NCBI GenBank assembly: GCA_015057625.1
Contig: SVDZ01000006.1
Span: 91,906-155,905 of the forward strand
Reading direction: 5' to 3'
Length of the DNA: 64,000 nucleotides
DNA from: Lachnospiraceae bacterium
Lineage (GTDB): Bacteria; Bacillota; Clostridia; Lachnospirales; Lachnospiraceae
Part shown: piece by piece, positions 19,352-28,789 of the stretch
Numbering within the stretch: the first letter of the stretch is position 1
Layout of the letters: every line of letters starts with the position of its first letter
The notes under the pieces: model-generated
The model's database searches: none
What the model was told of the DNA's origin: nothing
The model's input: only the letters and a program-made list of their open reading frames with translations
Translations under genes and position numbers: made by a program

Positions 19352-20504
19352 TTACTCTCTCCAATATTACTCTGTCATTTACCAATGCTGAAATAATATT
19401 ACCTACTCTTTGAACACTTCTTTTAATATCATACTTCTTGACTGCTTCGATATTATTCATACCAATCTGCTCTCTTAATTTTTCATTATTATAGTATCTT
19501 AGTATACCTTCCCTAAATCCTTTGATATCATTAAAGTCATATGTGTATCCCACAACTCCTTCTTCCACAAAATCAGGAAGGCCTCCCACATTGGATGTCA
19601 ATAAAGGAAGGCCACATGCCATTGCCTCTAAGGCCGCAATTCCAAGCCCTTCTCTTTTTGACGGATGTACATACAAATCTGCACTATGTAATATCTCTAA
19701 CACATCTCTTCTGTATCCTAAAAACTTTACATTATTCTCTAATCCAAGACTTGATGTAAGACTTTTTAATTTATCCAGAAGAACTCCTCTTCCACATATC
19801 AGATAGAAGATATTTGTGTTTTGAATTTCCCCTAATGCTTTAATTATTACTTCATGATTTTTCCTGTGTTGCAATTCACCTACTGAAACTAATAAAAATG
19901 CCTTATCGGGAACCTCTAATTCTTTTCTCTTGCTTTTAGCATCAACTTCTGCAATTTTAAATTTTTCTGTATCAAGTCCAATTCCATCAATCCACTCAAC
20001 TTTTTTAGAGTGAAATTTACAAGCCATTTCATAATCTTCTCTGTTTATTGTCACTATTTCATCACATAACCCGGAAAAGATTCTTTCAATTGGATAAAAT
20101 ATAATCCAATTCATAATTGATGATCCCTTATAAAAATGGAATCCATGAGTCATATATAAGACTTTAGTCCCATTTTTTCTAGTCTCTCTTGCAGCTAATC
20201 TTGTCACAACCCCCATAACAGGTTCATTGGTCCAAATAAGGTCATAATGATTCTCTTTCAATATTTTTTTCATTTCCTTGTATCCCTTAAAATTCGAGGG
20301 AGATATTGGACTCCTCACAAGATTTACCATATGCACTTTTTCAGCATAACCTTCAACAGCTTTTTTAACTTCAACCATTCGTCCGCCTACTTCTGAGCAG
20401 GCAATTTCTACATCAAATCCATTCTGCGATAAATGGACTATATGTGGAATCAAAAACTGAATCATCATTAAATCTGTTGATGTAATTAATATTTTTTTAT
20501 TCAT
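19341..20504 (-). CDS. Glycosyltransferase family 4 (EpsD-like)
   Basis: 387 aa GT-B protein. N-terminal ILITSTDLMMIQFLIPHIVH, MTHGFHFYKG in the middle, donor-domain VSVGELQHRKNHEVIIKALG, then ADLYVHPSKREGLGIAALEA and MACGLPLLTSNVGG. Resembles EpsD/WcaL-type enzymes that act early in repeat-unit assembly. No strong ribosome site is visible before the ATG, so it may depend on read-through from the acyltransferase gene ending 14 nt upstream. Confidence 0.88.
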   Translation of the reverse strand: MNKKILITSTDLMMIQFLIPHIVHLSQNGFDVEIACSEVGGRMVEVKKAVEGYAEKVHMVNLVRSPISPSNFKGYKEMKKILKENHYDLIWTNEPVMGVVTRLAARETRKNGTKVLYMTHGFHFYKGSSIMNWIIFYPIERIFSGLCDEIVTINREDYEMACKFHSKKVEWIDGIGLDTEKFKIAEVDAKSKRKELEVPDKAFLLVSVGELQHRKNHEVIIKALGEIQNTNIFYLICGRGVLLDKLKSLTSSLGLENNVKFLGYRRDVLEILHSADLYVHPSKREGLGIAALEAMACGLPLLTSNVGGLPDFVEEGVVGYTYDFNDIKGFREGILRYYNNEKLREQIGMNNIEAVKKYDIKRSVQRVGNIISALVNDRVILERVNEK

Positions 20505-20518
20505 ATATCTTAAATTAA

Positions 20519-21472
20519 TTATTCTATAATTTTCTTAACTCTTTTCTGTACAAATGTTGAAATCAAATGAACAATCCACGCATATAGAATAATTTCTCCT
20601 GTAACTACTAAAAAACTAATTGGGAAACCTAACTTATTATGTGCTATCACAACATATTGACACAGATATATTTCCAGGGAGATAGATGAAATAAAAACAA
20701 TAATTCTATTTATGTTATCATTCATATTTTTAAAATATTCTATCTTTTCTAATTTGATAAATATTATTCCCATAAAAACAATCAACCACAGCAAACTAAA
20801 TGGAAGCAATATTTGCAATATCCACAATACTTTATGTCCCGGTATTACTACCTTTAAAACAACATAAACAACAAATGCACCAACTACATTAATTACTTCA
20901 AAAAAAGAAATACTTCCACTTATCTTATCATAATTATCTCTAAAAACAGCTCCGACTAACATAGCTTCCATAAATTGAAACCAAACCCATTTTTCATCTA
21001 TACTTTCAATATGGAAAAGGTTATGATTGAATTTTGAAGCATAAATAATCAAAAAAACAAACAATACTATTCCCATAAAGCATTTCAAATCAATTTTCCA
21101 TTTTTTATGAATATACAAAAACAGATACAGCAAGCAATACAAAACCATTATAGATGCTATGAAATGATACCATGTTGGATATAAATAACAATGAACATAC
21201 GCAGTAATACTATCAGCACTATTCTGTCCCCAAACAAGTGAAACTGTTGCTGCAATCCAAAGTGCCGGATATATTCTGATTATTCTTTTTACATACCACT
21301 TAGGAAAAATTTCTTTTATGTCATATAGGCAAAAACCTGATACAAAAAAGAAAATACAATTCCCTATGTGGCCCCCAAATGCCATTTTTGATATTGGCCA
21401 AATATCCGCATAATGAGAGTTGGTTATTAACATCGCTGCAATTGCTCTTAACCAAATAATAAACTGAAACAT
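20519..21472 (-). CDS. Acyltransferase 3 family membrane protein
   Basis: 317 aa, about nine transmembrane helices. The N-terminus QFIIWLRAIAAMLITNSHYA has the R-x9/10-H arrangement of Acyl_transf_3. Further features are FVSGFCLYDIKE and a C-terminal SISLEIYLCQYVV segment. Predicted membrane O-acyltransferase for the glycan. It follows the transketolase C-terminal gene by 9 nt. Confidence 0.85.
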   Translation of the reverse strand: MFQFIIWLRAIAAMLITNSHYADIWPISKMAFGGHIGNCIFFFVSGFCLYDIKEIFPKWYVKRIIRIYPALWIAATVSLVWGQNSADSITAYVHCYLYPTWYHFIASIMVLYCLLYLFLYIHKKWKIDLKCFMGIVLFVFLIIYASKFNHNLFHIESIDEKWVWFQFMEAMLVGAVFRDNYDKISGSISFFEVINVVGAFVVYVVLKVVIPGHKVLWILQILLPFSLLWLIVFMGIIFIKLEKIEYFKNMNDNINRIIVFISSISLEIYLCQYVVIAHNKLGFPISFLVVTGEIILYAWIVHLISTFVQKRVKKIIE

Positions 21473-21481
21473 TATACTATC

Positions 21482-22399
21482 CTATATTTCTTTCTCTATC
21501 TTCTCAACAATACTCTCACCGGAAATTCCATACTGCTCACGCAGGTACTTCTGGCTTCCTACTTTTTCACCATACACATCATCAATTCCCACTCTGAGAA
21601 GATGTGCTTTTTTCTCTTTCATCTCTGCCATCACTTCAGCTACTGCACTTCCAAATCCACCGATAATGTTGTGCTCTTCACAAGTGACTATAAGTTCAAA
21701 CTCTCTGCTGCATTCTTGAATCGATTCTCTGTCTATCGGTTTGATGGTCGGGAATGTGTATACAGCCGGCTCATATCCTTTTTCCAAAAGCATCTCATAT
21801 GCCGTTTCAACCTCATCAAAAATTGCTCCTGTTGAAAAGATAGCTATCTTCTTTCCATCCCTTATCTTTATCGCTTTTCCGATTTTAAAATCATCTATTT
21901 TATCGTGGATTTTTTTCTCACCTCCACGTCCAAGTCGAAGATATGCTGTCCCCTGATATTTTGCCAGCGCTTTTGTACACTCTACAGCTTCAACCGCATC
22001 TCCCGGCGCCATAACCACTACATCCGGAAGTGCCCTTAAAACTGCAATATCCTCTGTGGCCTGGTGGCTCATTCCTAAAGCTCCATAAACAAATCCTCCA
22101 CCTACGCATATAACCGTCACATTAGCTTTGTGATAAGCACAGTCATTTCTGATTTGTTCTAAGCATCTCAAAGTCGGAAAATTACCAATTGAATACGTAA
22201 ATACATTTTTCCCTTCAAGAGCCATACCAGCTGCAACAGTAGTCATATTCTGCTCAGCTATACCAGCATTAGTAAACTGATTAGGTACATTTTCCCAAAA
22301 GGGTTTTAATACTCCAAACCCAAGATCTCCTGTAATCAATTCTATATTTTTATCCTCTTTAGCCAATTCAACTAAAGTTTTTACTACCGAATCTCTCAT
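21482..22399 (-). CDS. Transketolase family, C-terminal subunit
   Basis: 305 aa corresponding to the pyrimidine-binding and C-terminal domains of transketolase. ELITGDLGFGV, the cofactor-activating glutamate in FTNAGIAEQNMTTVAAGMAL, and MSHQATEDIAVLRALPDVVV are all present. It needs the N-terminal subunit encoded directly upstream (11-nt gap). Split transketolases in capsule loci are thought to make or rearrange an uncommon sugar by ketol transfer. The exact substrate cannot be told from sequence, and a housekeeping pentose-phosphate role is possible but less likely here. Confidence 0.9.
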   Translation of the reverse strand: MRDSVVKTLVELAKEDKNIELITGDLGFGVLKPFWENVPNQFTNAGIAEQNMTTVAAGMALEGKNVFTYSIGNFPTLRCLEQIRNDCAYHKANVTVICVGGGFVYGALGMSHQATEDIAVLRALPDVVVMAPGDAVEAVECTKALAKYQGTAYLRLGRGGEKKIHDKIDDFKIGKAIKIRDGKKIAIFSTGAIFDEVETAYEMLLEKGYEPAVYTFPTIKPIDRESIQECSREFELIVTCEEHNIIGGFGSAVAEVMAEMKEKKAHLLRVGIDDVYGEKVGSQKYLREQYGISGESIVEKIEKEI

Positions 22400-22410
22400 T
22401 TCATCAACTC

Positions 22411-23409
22411 CTACAATTTGTGTTCTCTCTTACCAGTTCCTGCTTTTGCTTCAACTCGTCTCATTTTTTCAGGGTAAGATGTTTCCCATGTATATGTAAA
22501 AGTATGATCATTTCCAATATCATCATCCTCTGTAGGCATCTGCGGATTTTCAATACCATTAGGAGTATAAATATCCTCAACACCTTCCGGTTTATTTTTA
22601 TGGAGTTCATTTACTGCCATATCATACTCCCATCCTTCATGAGGAAATCTATAGTGCCACAAAATATCATTCTCCATAAAAGATACTCCATTGCCCTTAA
22701 TTGTATTAGCAATAATAACTGTAGGTTTATGATTGTCATTTTGTGAAAACTCTTCCGCTTTCTTAAATGCTTCTCGTAATTCATTGCAGTCATTTCCGTT
22801 TATTTCCAAAACATTCCATCCAAATGCTTTCCACTTCATACCGAAATCCTCAATCTCAATAGTATTTTCTTGGAAATCCATACTTTGCATGTGATTATGA
22901 TCCACTATGGCAACAATATTATTCAGTCTGAAATGGTTTGCAAACAACGCCGCTTCCCAAACGGAGCCTTCATCACACTCTCCATCTCCAAGCACCACAT
23001 AAACCTTATGTTTCTTTCCATCTTTTTTTGCTGCATAAGCCATACCTACGGCTGCCGACAAACCGTGTCCCAAAGAGCCCGTAGAAAAATCCACCCCCGG
23101 TAAATTATGAGAAACATGTCCTGAAAGTCTGCTGCCATTCTGATAATGACTCATCAATTCTTCTACATTAAAAAATCCATTTTCAGCAAGCGCAGCATAC
23201 ACTGAAGCGCCTGCATGCCCTTTACTCAAAATGAATCTATCCCTCTCATCCCATCTTGGATTATTACTATCAAAATTAAGTACTTCTGCGTAAAGTACTC
23301 CCATAATATCTGCAACAGACAGAATGGCCCCTATATGAGAGCCATTTGAAACGTGTGTCATTTCCACGCCGTGTCTTCTGATTTTCCATGCCAACTGTTC
23401 ACCTGTCAT
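22411..23409 (-). CDS. Transketolase family, N-terminal (thiamine diphosphate-binding) subunit
   Basis: 332 aa, about half the size of a full transketolase. The ThDP/Mg site is complete: GDGECDEGSVWEAALFANHF with the downstream N-N, preceded by SGHVSHNLPGVDFSTGSLGH. N-terminal NGSHIGAILSVADIMGVLY is typical of split transketolase N subunits. GGAAGGATG precedes the ATG. It pairs with the C subunit at 21482, and the aldo/keto reductase gene ends 45 nt upstream. Confidence 0.92.
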   Translation of the reverse strand: MTGEQLAWKIRRHGVEMTHVSNGSHIGAILSVADIMGVLYAEVLNFDSNNPRWDERDRFILSKGHAGASVYAALAENGFFNVEELMSHYQNGSRLSGHVSHNLPGVDFSTGSLGHGLSAAVGMAYAAKKDGKKHKVYVVLGDGECDEGSVWEAALFANHFRLNNIVAIVDHNHMQSMDFQENTIEIEDFGMKWKAFGWNVLEINGNDCNELREAFKKAEEFSQNDNHKPTVIIANTIKGNGVSFMENDILWHYRFPHEGWEYDMAVNELHKNKPEGVEDIYTPNGIENPQMPTEDDDIGNDHTFTYTWETSYPEKMRRVEAKAGTGKREHKL

Positions 23410-23454
23410 CTTTTTTCATCCTTCCAACTCACTACCTCGGTAGATTTATCTGAA

Positions 23455-24393
23455 TCACTTTGATACCCCGTCAAGTATTTTCAGTTCTTCTACTGACATT
23501 TTCCAATCCAAACCTTTTATATTTTCAATAATCTGATCCGGCTTTTTTATTCCACAAAGAACAACGGATCCAAGAATATTGTCCAAAATAAATCTGATAG
23601 CAACTGCAGCTACAGCCTTGCCACGCTCATTTGCAATCTTCCTTAACTCATCAACTATCTGAAGATTCTTTTTAAACTTCTCTCCGTGGAAATTTACATA
23701 TATCTCTCTGGATCTTCTGTCATCTTTTCCAAAATGGACATTGTCTTCATTGTACTTTCCTGTAAGTATCCCCTGACCCAAACTCCCCCATGTAAACGGA
23801 GTAAGATTTAATTCTTTTGAGATTTCAATCATATCGACTTCATTTTTTCTACATGCAAGACTATACTCATCCTGAAAACTAACAAAATTTCCTGAAAATG
23901 GCTTTATCTCTTCGATATCATTCGTATGGATATTTGATAATCCATAATATCTGATATTTCCTTTTTCCTTCTGTCTCTCTAATGCTTCTACTACTACATC
24001 AATCGGTGTGATGCCATCTCGATAATGTACCTGATACAAATCTATATAGTCCGTACCAAGTCTTTTTAAGCTGTCCTGAAGAGCTTCTTCAATCCACTCA
24101 GGACTATTGTCATATACTGTTTTTCCATTAGCTACGCGAACACCGAATTTGGATGCCACTACAACATCTTTTCTGCTGTTCCCAAGGGCCTTACCGAGTA
24201 TTCTTTCTGACTCTCCCAATCCATATGTATCAGCTGTATCAAAAATAGTTATTCCATTATCAACAGCAGTATGAACTGCTTCAATTAGTTCCTCTTCTTT
24301 GACATCGCCCCAGCCGTATCTTCCCATAGGACATCCTCCCATACACAAGCGTGAAACAACTAAATCAGAATTTTTAAGTTTGATATATTCCAT
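23455..24393 (-). CDS. Aldo/keto reductase
   Basis: 312 aa TIM-barrel oxidoreductase using NAD(P)H. The active-site Asp-Tyr region FDTADTYGLGESERILGKAL, Lys in DVVVASKFG, YQVHY, and the cofactor-binding tail (AAVAIRFILDNILGSVVLCG) are seen. Placed directly before the split transketolase, it is likely to reduce or oxidise the product of the same sugar-modifying step. A strong TGGAGAG site precedes the ATG. About 117 nt without a gene lie upstream of its start. Confidence 0.9.
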   Translation of the reverse strand: MEYIKLKNSDLVVSRLCMGGCPMGRYGWGDVKEEELIEAVHTAVDNGITIFDTADTYGLGESERILGKALGNSRKDVVVASKFGVRVANGKTVYDNSPEWIEEALQDSLKRLGTDYIDLYQVHYRDGITPIDVVVEALERQKEKGNIRYYGLSNIHTNDIEEIKPFSGNFVSFQDEYSLACRKNEVDMIEISKELNLTPFTWGSLGQGILTGKYNEDNVHFGKDDRRSREIYVNFHGEKFKKNLQIVDELRKIANERGKAVAAVAIRFILDNILGSVVLCGIKKPDQIIENIKGLDWKMSVEELKILDGVSK

Positions 24394-24510
24394 TTTTTTA
24401 TACTCTCCAAATTAATTAAATTATTATCTATAATTCTCACTAATTTACAAAGCAAAACACCTTATATTATAGCATATTTTTTTGCTATTACCCAAATGCT
24501 TTGTTCATAA

Positions 24511-25179
24511 TCATCTATGTTCTTTTTTTATTACAAATCCAAATGTTTTTCCCAAAACTGCTCCAAAGGTCTTGCAGAAAATATAAATATCTGTTTTAAA
24601 AGATACGCTCTCAGCGTATTTAATGCGCAACCTGTTTTTCTTTTTCAGTACGTGTTTCTCATACATTTCATCAGCATTTTCTTCACCGACTATTTCATCC
24701 AAATTTATAAACTCTATTGAACTGAAATCTGTAATACCGGGTCTAACCTTTAGTATTTCTTTTTCATCACCTTCATATGCATTTACATATTGCAGAAGCT
24801 CAGGTCTTGGTCCGATAAAACTCATTTTTCCTAAAAACACCTGTCCTATCTGAGGTATTTCATCCAACTTGGTCTTTCTGAGAAAATTACCTATCTTAGT
24901 AATTCTTGGATCATTAAAAGCTGTAGTTCCTCCACCAACTTTGTCAGCATCCTTTATCATGGTTCTAAATTTACAAATCGTAAAAGTCTTTCCTTTATAT
25001 CCACCGCGAGGAGCTCTATAGAAAATAGGAAATCCATCTTCAATTATTATTAAAAGACTGATTATAATATAAAACGGCCAAAGGATGCATAAAGCAATTC
25101 CTGAGACAATAAAATCCAGAATTCGCTTTATATATTTGTTATATATACCGTTATATGCTTTTCCTTTTTTTTCAAGCAT
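24511..25179 (-). CDS. Initiating sugar (phospho-glycosyl) transferase
   Basis: 222 aa monotopic phosphoglycosyltransferase of the WcaJ/EpsL type. One N-terminal hydrophobic hairpin (residues 18-43) is followed by the catalytic block PIFYRAPRGGYKGKTFTICK, then RTKLDEIPQIGQVFLGKMSF with the conserved D-E, and IGPRPE. It starts the repeat unit by moving a sugar-1-phosphate onto undecaprenyl phosphate. It is short, since it lacks the N-terminal helices of the long form. Confidence 0.93.
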   Translation of the reverse strand: MLEKKGKAYNGIYNKYIKRILDFIVSGIALCILWPFYIIISLLIIIEDGFPIFYRAPRGGYKGKTFTICKFRTMIKDADKVGGGTTAFNDPRITKIGNFLRKTKLDEIPQIGQVFLGKMSFIGPRPELLQYVNAYEGDEKEILKVRPGITDFSSIEFINLDEIVGEENADEMYEKHVLKKKNRLRIKYAESVSFKTDIYIFCKTFGAVLGKTFGFVIKKEHR

Positions 25180-25200
25180 TATACTTAATCAGTCCTTTCT

Positions 25201-26310
25201 TCATTCCTGCATTGTTTTTTCCCATGCGCCTACTACCTCTTCCTGCAATCGTTTATAATAAGGCTTTAGAACTGCATTATCAAATTTGCATTTTTCTTTT
25301 TCCATATTTAACAATGCCGGAATATGTTCAATTGCCCTCTCAACATTTTCCACATAACAAACGTAAGGTAAATAATCTATCCACTTATATGTACCATAAA
25401 CTTTATGATTATAATTTCCGAATACAATGCACGGTGTCTCTGTTATTGCGGCAAAAATCATACCATGCAGACGATCTGTAACAACTAATTCTGAATTACA
25501 GAACTCCTGCATTTTTTCTTTTACCAAATCCAATCTATTATCTACAGTGACATTTTCTTTTGAATGCATATCTGTTCTAATAATTGTCTTTCCTTGTCTT
25601 TCTATTTCATTGATCAAATACTCCCAATCCGAATCCGGAACTTTCTTTTCTGCATCATTTCGGGTACATAATAATATCCCCTCTCTTTTACTTGGGGAAA
25701 CCCCGTAATCTTCCATAGTAGTTGACAATACTATATCAGGACAAAGCAATAATTGCATTTTATACAAAGACTTCATTATATCGAATGACTCTGTTTCCCT
25801 CGCTATTATTGTCAAATCTTTTTTCTCACCATATCGACTTACAGACTCTTGGATTTGTTTTTTCACATCATCATTTTCTTTTTCCACATAAAATATAGTC
25901 TGAGGAAAAATAATCGTTCTATTATCCGGAAAATCTTTTAACAAATCATATCTGAATTTTTCTTCTTTAGGCCATTGATTTCCCATGTTTCCACCACCTA
26001 AAGAAATAATAATATCATCTTTTTTTATATATTTTTTTAATAATGAACGATTTCTATAATAATCATTCATAGTTATTTCTTTTATTCTTCGTTCATCAAT
26101 TCCAATACTCTTCAGATATTTTTTTTGTGCCAATACAATAGCACTATCTCCTATATTTGTATGAGTAGGAGTACCCGGAACTATTATTTTTTTTCCTTTT
26201 GGATATTTTATATATTTAATTAAGCTATAATTGTATTTTATGCTGCTAACCCTATTTCTTATTTTGTTGTATAAACGTTTAAAAACTATCATAGTTCCAT
26301 CTCTTTTCAC
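25201..26310 (-). CDS. Polysaccharide pyruvyl transferase family protein
   Basis: 369 aa from a GTG at 26310 overlapping the radical SAM stop by 4 nt. An ATG at 26292 (363 aa) is a fair alternative. Motifs of the PS_pyruv_trans/CsaB/WcaK family: GTPTHTNIGDSAIVLAQKKY, then IISLGGGNMGNQWP, and VVTDRLHGMIFAAITETPCI. Members add ketal pyruvate (from PEP) to a sugar or act as related transferases. The family is broad, so pyruvylation is an inference. Confidence 0.85.
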   Translation of the reverse strand: MKRDGTMIVFKRLYNKIRNRVSSIKYNYSLIKYIKYPKGKKIIVPGTPTHTNIGDSAIVLAQKKYLKSIGIDERRIKEITMNDYYRNRSLLKKYIKKDDIIISLGGGNMGNQWPKEEKFRYDLLKDFPDNRTIIFPQTIFYVEKENDDVKKQIQESVSRYGEKKDLTIIARETESFDIMKSLYKMQLLLCPDIVLSTTMEDYGVSPSKREGILLCTRNDAEKKVPDSDWEYLINEIERQGKTIIRTDMHSKENVTVDNRLDLVKEKMQEFCNSELVVTDRLHGMIFAAITETPCIVFGNYNHKVYGTYKWIDYLPYVCYVENVERAIEHIPALLNMEKEKCKFDNAVLKPYYKRLQEEVVGAWEKTMQE

Positions 26311-27407
26311 ATAATCTTTCTCTTAACTCTTCCCGCGACTTTTCTAACACCCCTATAGCTTTTCACAAAAGTATACTTCATCTTTTTAATAATCAAATCA
26401 TTTCTGCTATATTCCAAATTATTTTCACATAATTTATGACTCAAGAACTCATTCATTTCCGGAGACAACCATTTTGTACCATCTTTACATTTTCTGTTTC
26501 TTTCTTCTGCGTATGTCGGCGTTTTTAATTCCGGGATATCTCCAAGTGCAAGAAAGGAATGTCCATTGTAGCAATGCGGCAATTTGCACCCGTATCCAAC
26601 CGGTTCAAAATTTATAGGCTCATCAATTTTTTCATAAATATTATCAATTACTTTCTCGCAATAGCACTGTCTAATATCTCCTGTTTCCAAATTTAAAATT
26701 GCTGACCATTCTCCTGCATAACAAAATTCTTTTCTCTTTTTATAAAATATTTCTGTTTTATAATCAAACAACTTTGATTCAAAAGTTCCCCATATTTTTT
26801 TATATTCTTCCATGGAATGTTTACTCAATAAATCGATTCCGTCTGTCCTATCATCTCTGGCTATTGTCACATGACACAAAGCGCCTAATTTTTCCATACA
26901 TAATTCTTTTACTTCACCAATGTATGGTTCCAATTCATCTGACGGAGTTAATTCTACAGTAAATGATACTCCACTCTTTTTCATCATTTCTACATTTTCA
27001 AAAAATATATCAAACAAGTTCAATCTTTTAAATTCTAAATAATGAAATGAGAACTTAATAATTAAATGTTTAAGTAACTTAGCATCCCATGTGGTAATTT
27101 CTTGAAAACGCTTTGTTAATGTTCCATTAGTCACTATCATTACGAAATGCCCTTCATCAAGTAACTCATGAACAACATCAAGAACATCTTCGGATATAAG
27201 AGTTTCCCCACCTGCACACATATTTAACAAGCAAGTTCCTCCCAATCTCTCTTTGGAGAGTGCTTTTCTTATTTTCATTTTTGAATGTGTGAAACTAGCT
27301 ACCTTATTACTAAACTTTTCCAACAAAGAAATATAGCAATAATGACATTTTAAATTACACGTTTGAGTTGGTATATAGCAATCAATATACCTTTTTATAG
27401 TTGACAT
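26307..27407 (-). CDS. Radical SAM protein with SPASM/twitch-like C-terminus
   Basis: 366 aa from ATG 27407 (AGAGGA 8 nt upstream). The longer frame to 27431 would overlap wzt. The [4Fe-4S]-SAM site is CNLKCHYC (CX3CX2C) near residue 14. A glycine motif CAGGETL follows. The C-terminal part has cysteines in FCYAGEWS, RQCYCEK and GCKLPHCYNG, as in auxiliary-cluster (SPASM/twitch) domains. It has no maturase peptide partner nearby and sits inside a capsule operon between wzt and a pyruvyltransferase gene, so a sugar or lipid modification is inferred. Product unknown. Confidence 0.82.
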   Translation of the reverse strand: MSTIKRYIDCYIPTQTCNLKCHYCYISLLEKFSNKVASFTHSKMKIRKALSKERLGGTCLLNMCAGGETLISEDVLDVVHELLDEGHFVMIVTNGTLTKRFQEITTWDAKLLKHLIIKFSFHYLEFKRLNLFDIFFENVEMMKKSGVSFTVELTPSDELEPYIGEVKELCMEKLGALCHVTIARDDRTDGIDLLSKHSMEEYKKIWGTFESKLFDYKTEIFYKKRKEFCYAGEWSAILNLETGDIRQCYCEKVIDNIYEKIDEPINFEPVGYGCKLPHCYNGHSFLALGDIPELKTPTYAEERNRKCKDGTKWLSPEMNEFLSHKLCENNLEYSRNDLIIKKMKYTFVKSYRGVRKVAGRVKRKIM

Positions 27408-27411
27408 ACTA

Positions 27412-28716
27412 TTAATTCCTCTCTCTATCACAAATAATTAAAGGATTCGAATAATGATCTCCCCAATATCTGCGTGGCCAAATCATATTATGGTTAAATC
27501 CGGGTACCGTAGCAATTTCGAAGCAATAGATTTCTTTCAATCCATCCAAGCTCATATTCACGCCCAAATTATTAACCTCATAGAATACAGGACTTACTGA
27601 ATATCTTCCGGGAACCAATCTTGAAGTATCCATCACAAATTCAACGCATTGCATCTCTCCTTTGCAAATTCGGAAACCTTCGTCGTTTGTAATCATAGTT
27701 ACCGGACTACCTTCTATTGTCTTGATTATTATACGTAAGAATGCATTTTCAACTTTTTTATCACAGATAAAAGATATTTTTGCCTTTATTGACGTGCCTA
27801 AATCGTAAATTGAATTTTCTTTTTGCTCAGCTTCAAAAGTATGCATATGTAATGGTAAATTTCTAAATTCAGGATCTCTCTTTAATTGACTCAAATCCAC
27901 AAAACTTTCTGAATTACTTTTACTTCCCAAATATACTTCTATCGCCTTTTCAACATCTCCCTCAAACACGACTCTTCCCTTATCAAGCACAATACATCTG
28001 TCACAAAGTTGTCTAATTGTATTCATATTGTGACTAACATATAATACTGTCCTACCATCTTTCTTAGCTGCATCTCTCATCTTTTCAAGACACTTCTTCT
28101 GGAAAGCCATATCTCCAACGGCCAATACCTCATCCATTATCATTATCTCACTATCCAAATGAGCTGCAACTGAAAATGCAAGTTTTACATACATACCGCT
28201 TGAGTATCTTTTTACGGGAGTATCAATGAATTCTCTGACCTCTGAGAATTCTATAATATCCTCCATCTTAGCATCTATCTCTGCCTTGGTCATTCCAAGT
28301 ATCGCACCGTTCATATATACATTTTCACGGCCTGTCATTTCAGGACTGAATCCTGTTCCTACCTCGAGCATGGATGCAATACGACCATAAGTATCAATTT
28401 CTCCGTCAGTCGGTGCTGTTACACGAGATAAAAGTTTTAACAATGTACTCTTACCTGCCCCATTGCTTCCTATAATTCCTACCGCCTCACCTTTATAGAT
28501 TGTTAAATCTATTCCGTTTAAAGCCATAAATGTTTCACCGTTACTTCTTTGATCTGTTCCAATAATTGTGTTTGGATCTTCTTTTCCTCGCACTTTGGCC
28601 CACCAGCTCTGTATATCACCCTGGAGGGTTCCTCCTCCAATCTGTCCTAATCTATATCTTTTTTTCACATTAGAAAGTTGAATCATAACTTCCTTGTTTT
28701 GATTTTGGTTTCCCAT
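27412..28716 (-). CDS. wzt: ABC transporter ATPase for polysaccharide export (Wzt with C-terminal domain)
   Basis: 434 aa. Nucleotide-binding domain with Walker A GSNGAGKST near residue 84, signature YSSGMYVKL, Walker B EIMIMDEVLAVGD, and an H-loop (LYVSHN). From about residue 285 a beta-rich Wzt C-terminal domain follows, which in homologues recognises the capped end of the finished glycan. It works with the Wzm-like permease directly upstream to move lipid-linked polymer across the membrane. Confidence 0.93.
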   Translation of the reverse strand: MGNQNQNKEVMIQLSNVKKRYRLGQIGGGTLQGDIQSWWAKVRGKEDPNTIIGTDQRSNGETFMALNGIDLTIYKGEAVGIIGSNGAGKSTLLKLLSRVTAPTDGEIDTYGRIASMLEVGTGFSPEMTGRENVYMNGAILGMTKAEIDAKMEDIIEFSEVREFIDTPVKRYSSGMYVKLAFSVAAHLDSEIMIMDEVLAVGDMAFQKKCLEKMRDAAKKDGRTVLYVSHNMNTIRQLCDRCIVLDKGRVVFEGDVEKAIEVYLGSKSNSESFVDLSQLKRDPEFRNLPLHMHTFEAEQKENSIYDLGTSIKAKISFICDKKVENAFLRIIIKTIEGSPVTMITNDEGFRICKGEMQCVEFVMDTSRLVPGRYSVSPVFYEVNNLGVNMSLDGLKEIYCFEIATVPGFNHNMIWPRRYWGDHYSNPLIICDRERN

Positions 28717-28789
28717 ACCAAGTACTCCTTGTACAATATGTTTGCCCCACCTTCACTTTGTTTAGAGGAGGGGGACATCTACTTCGTAG

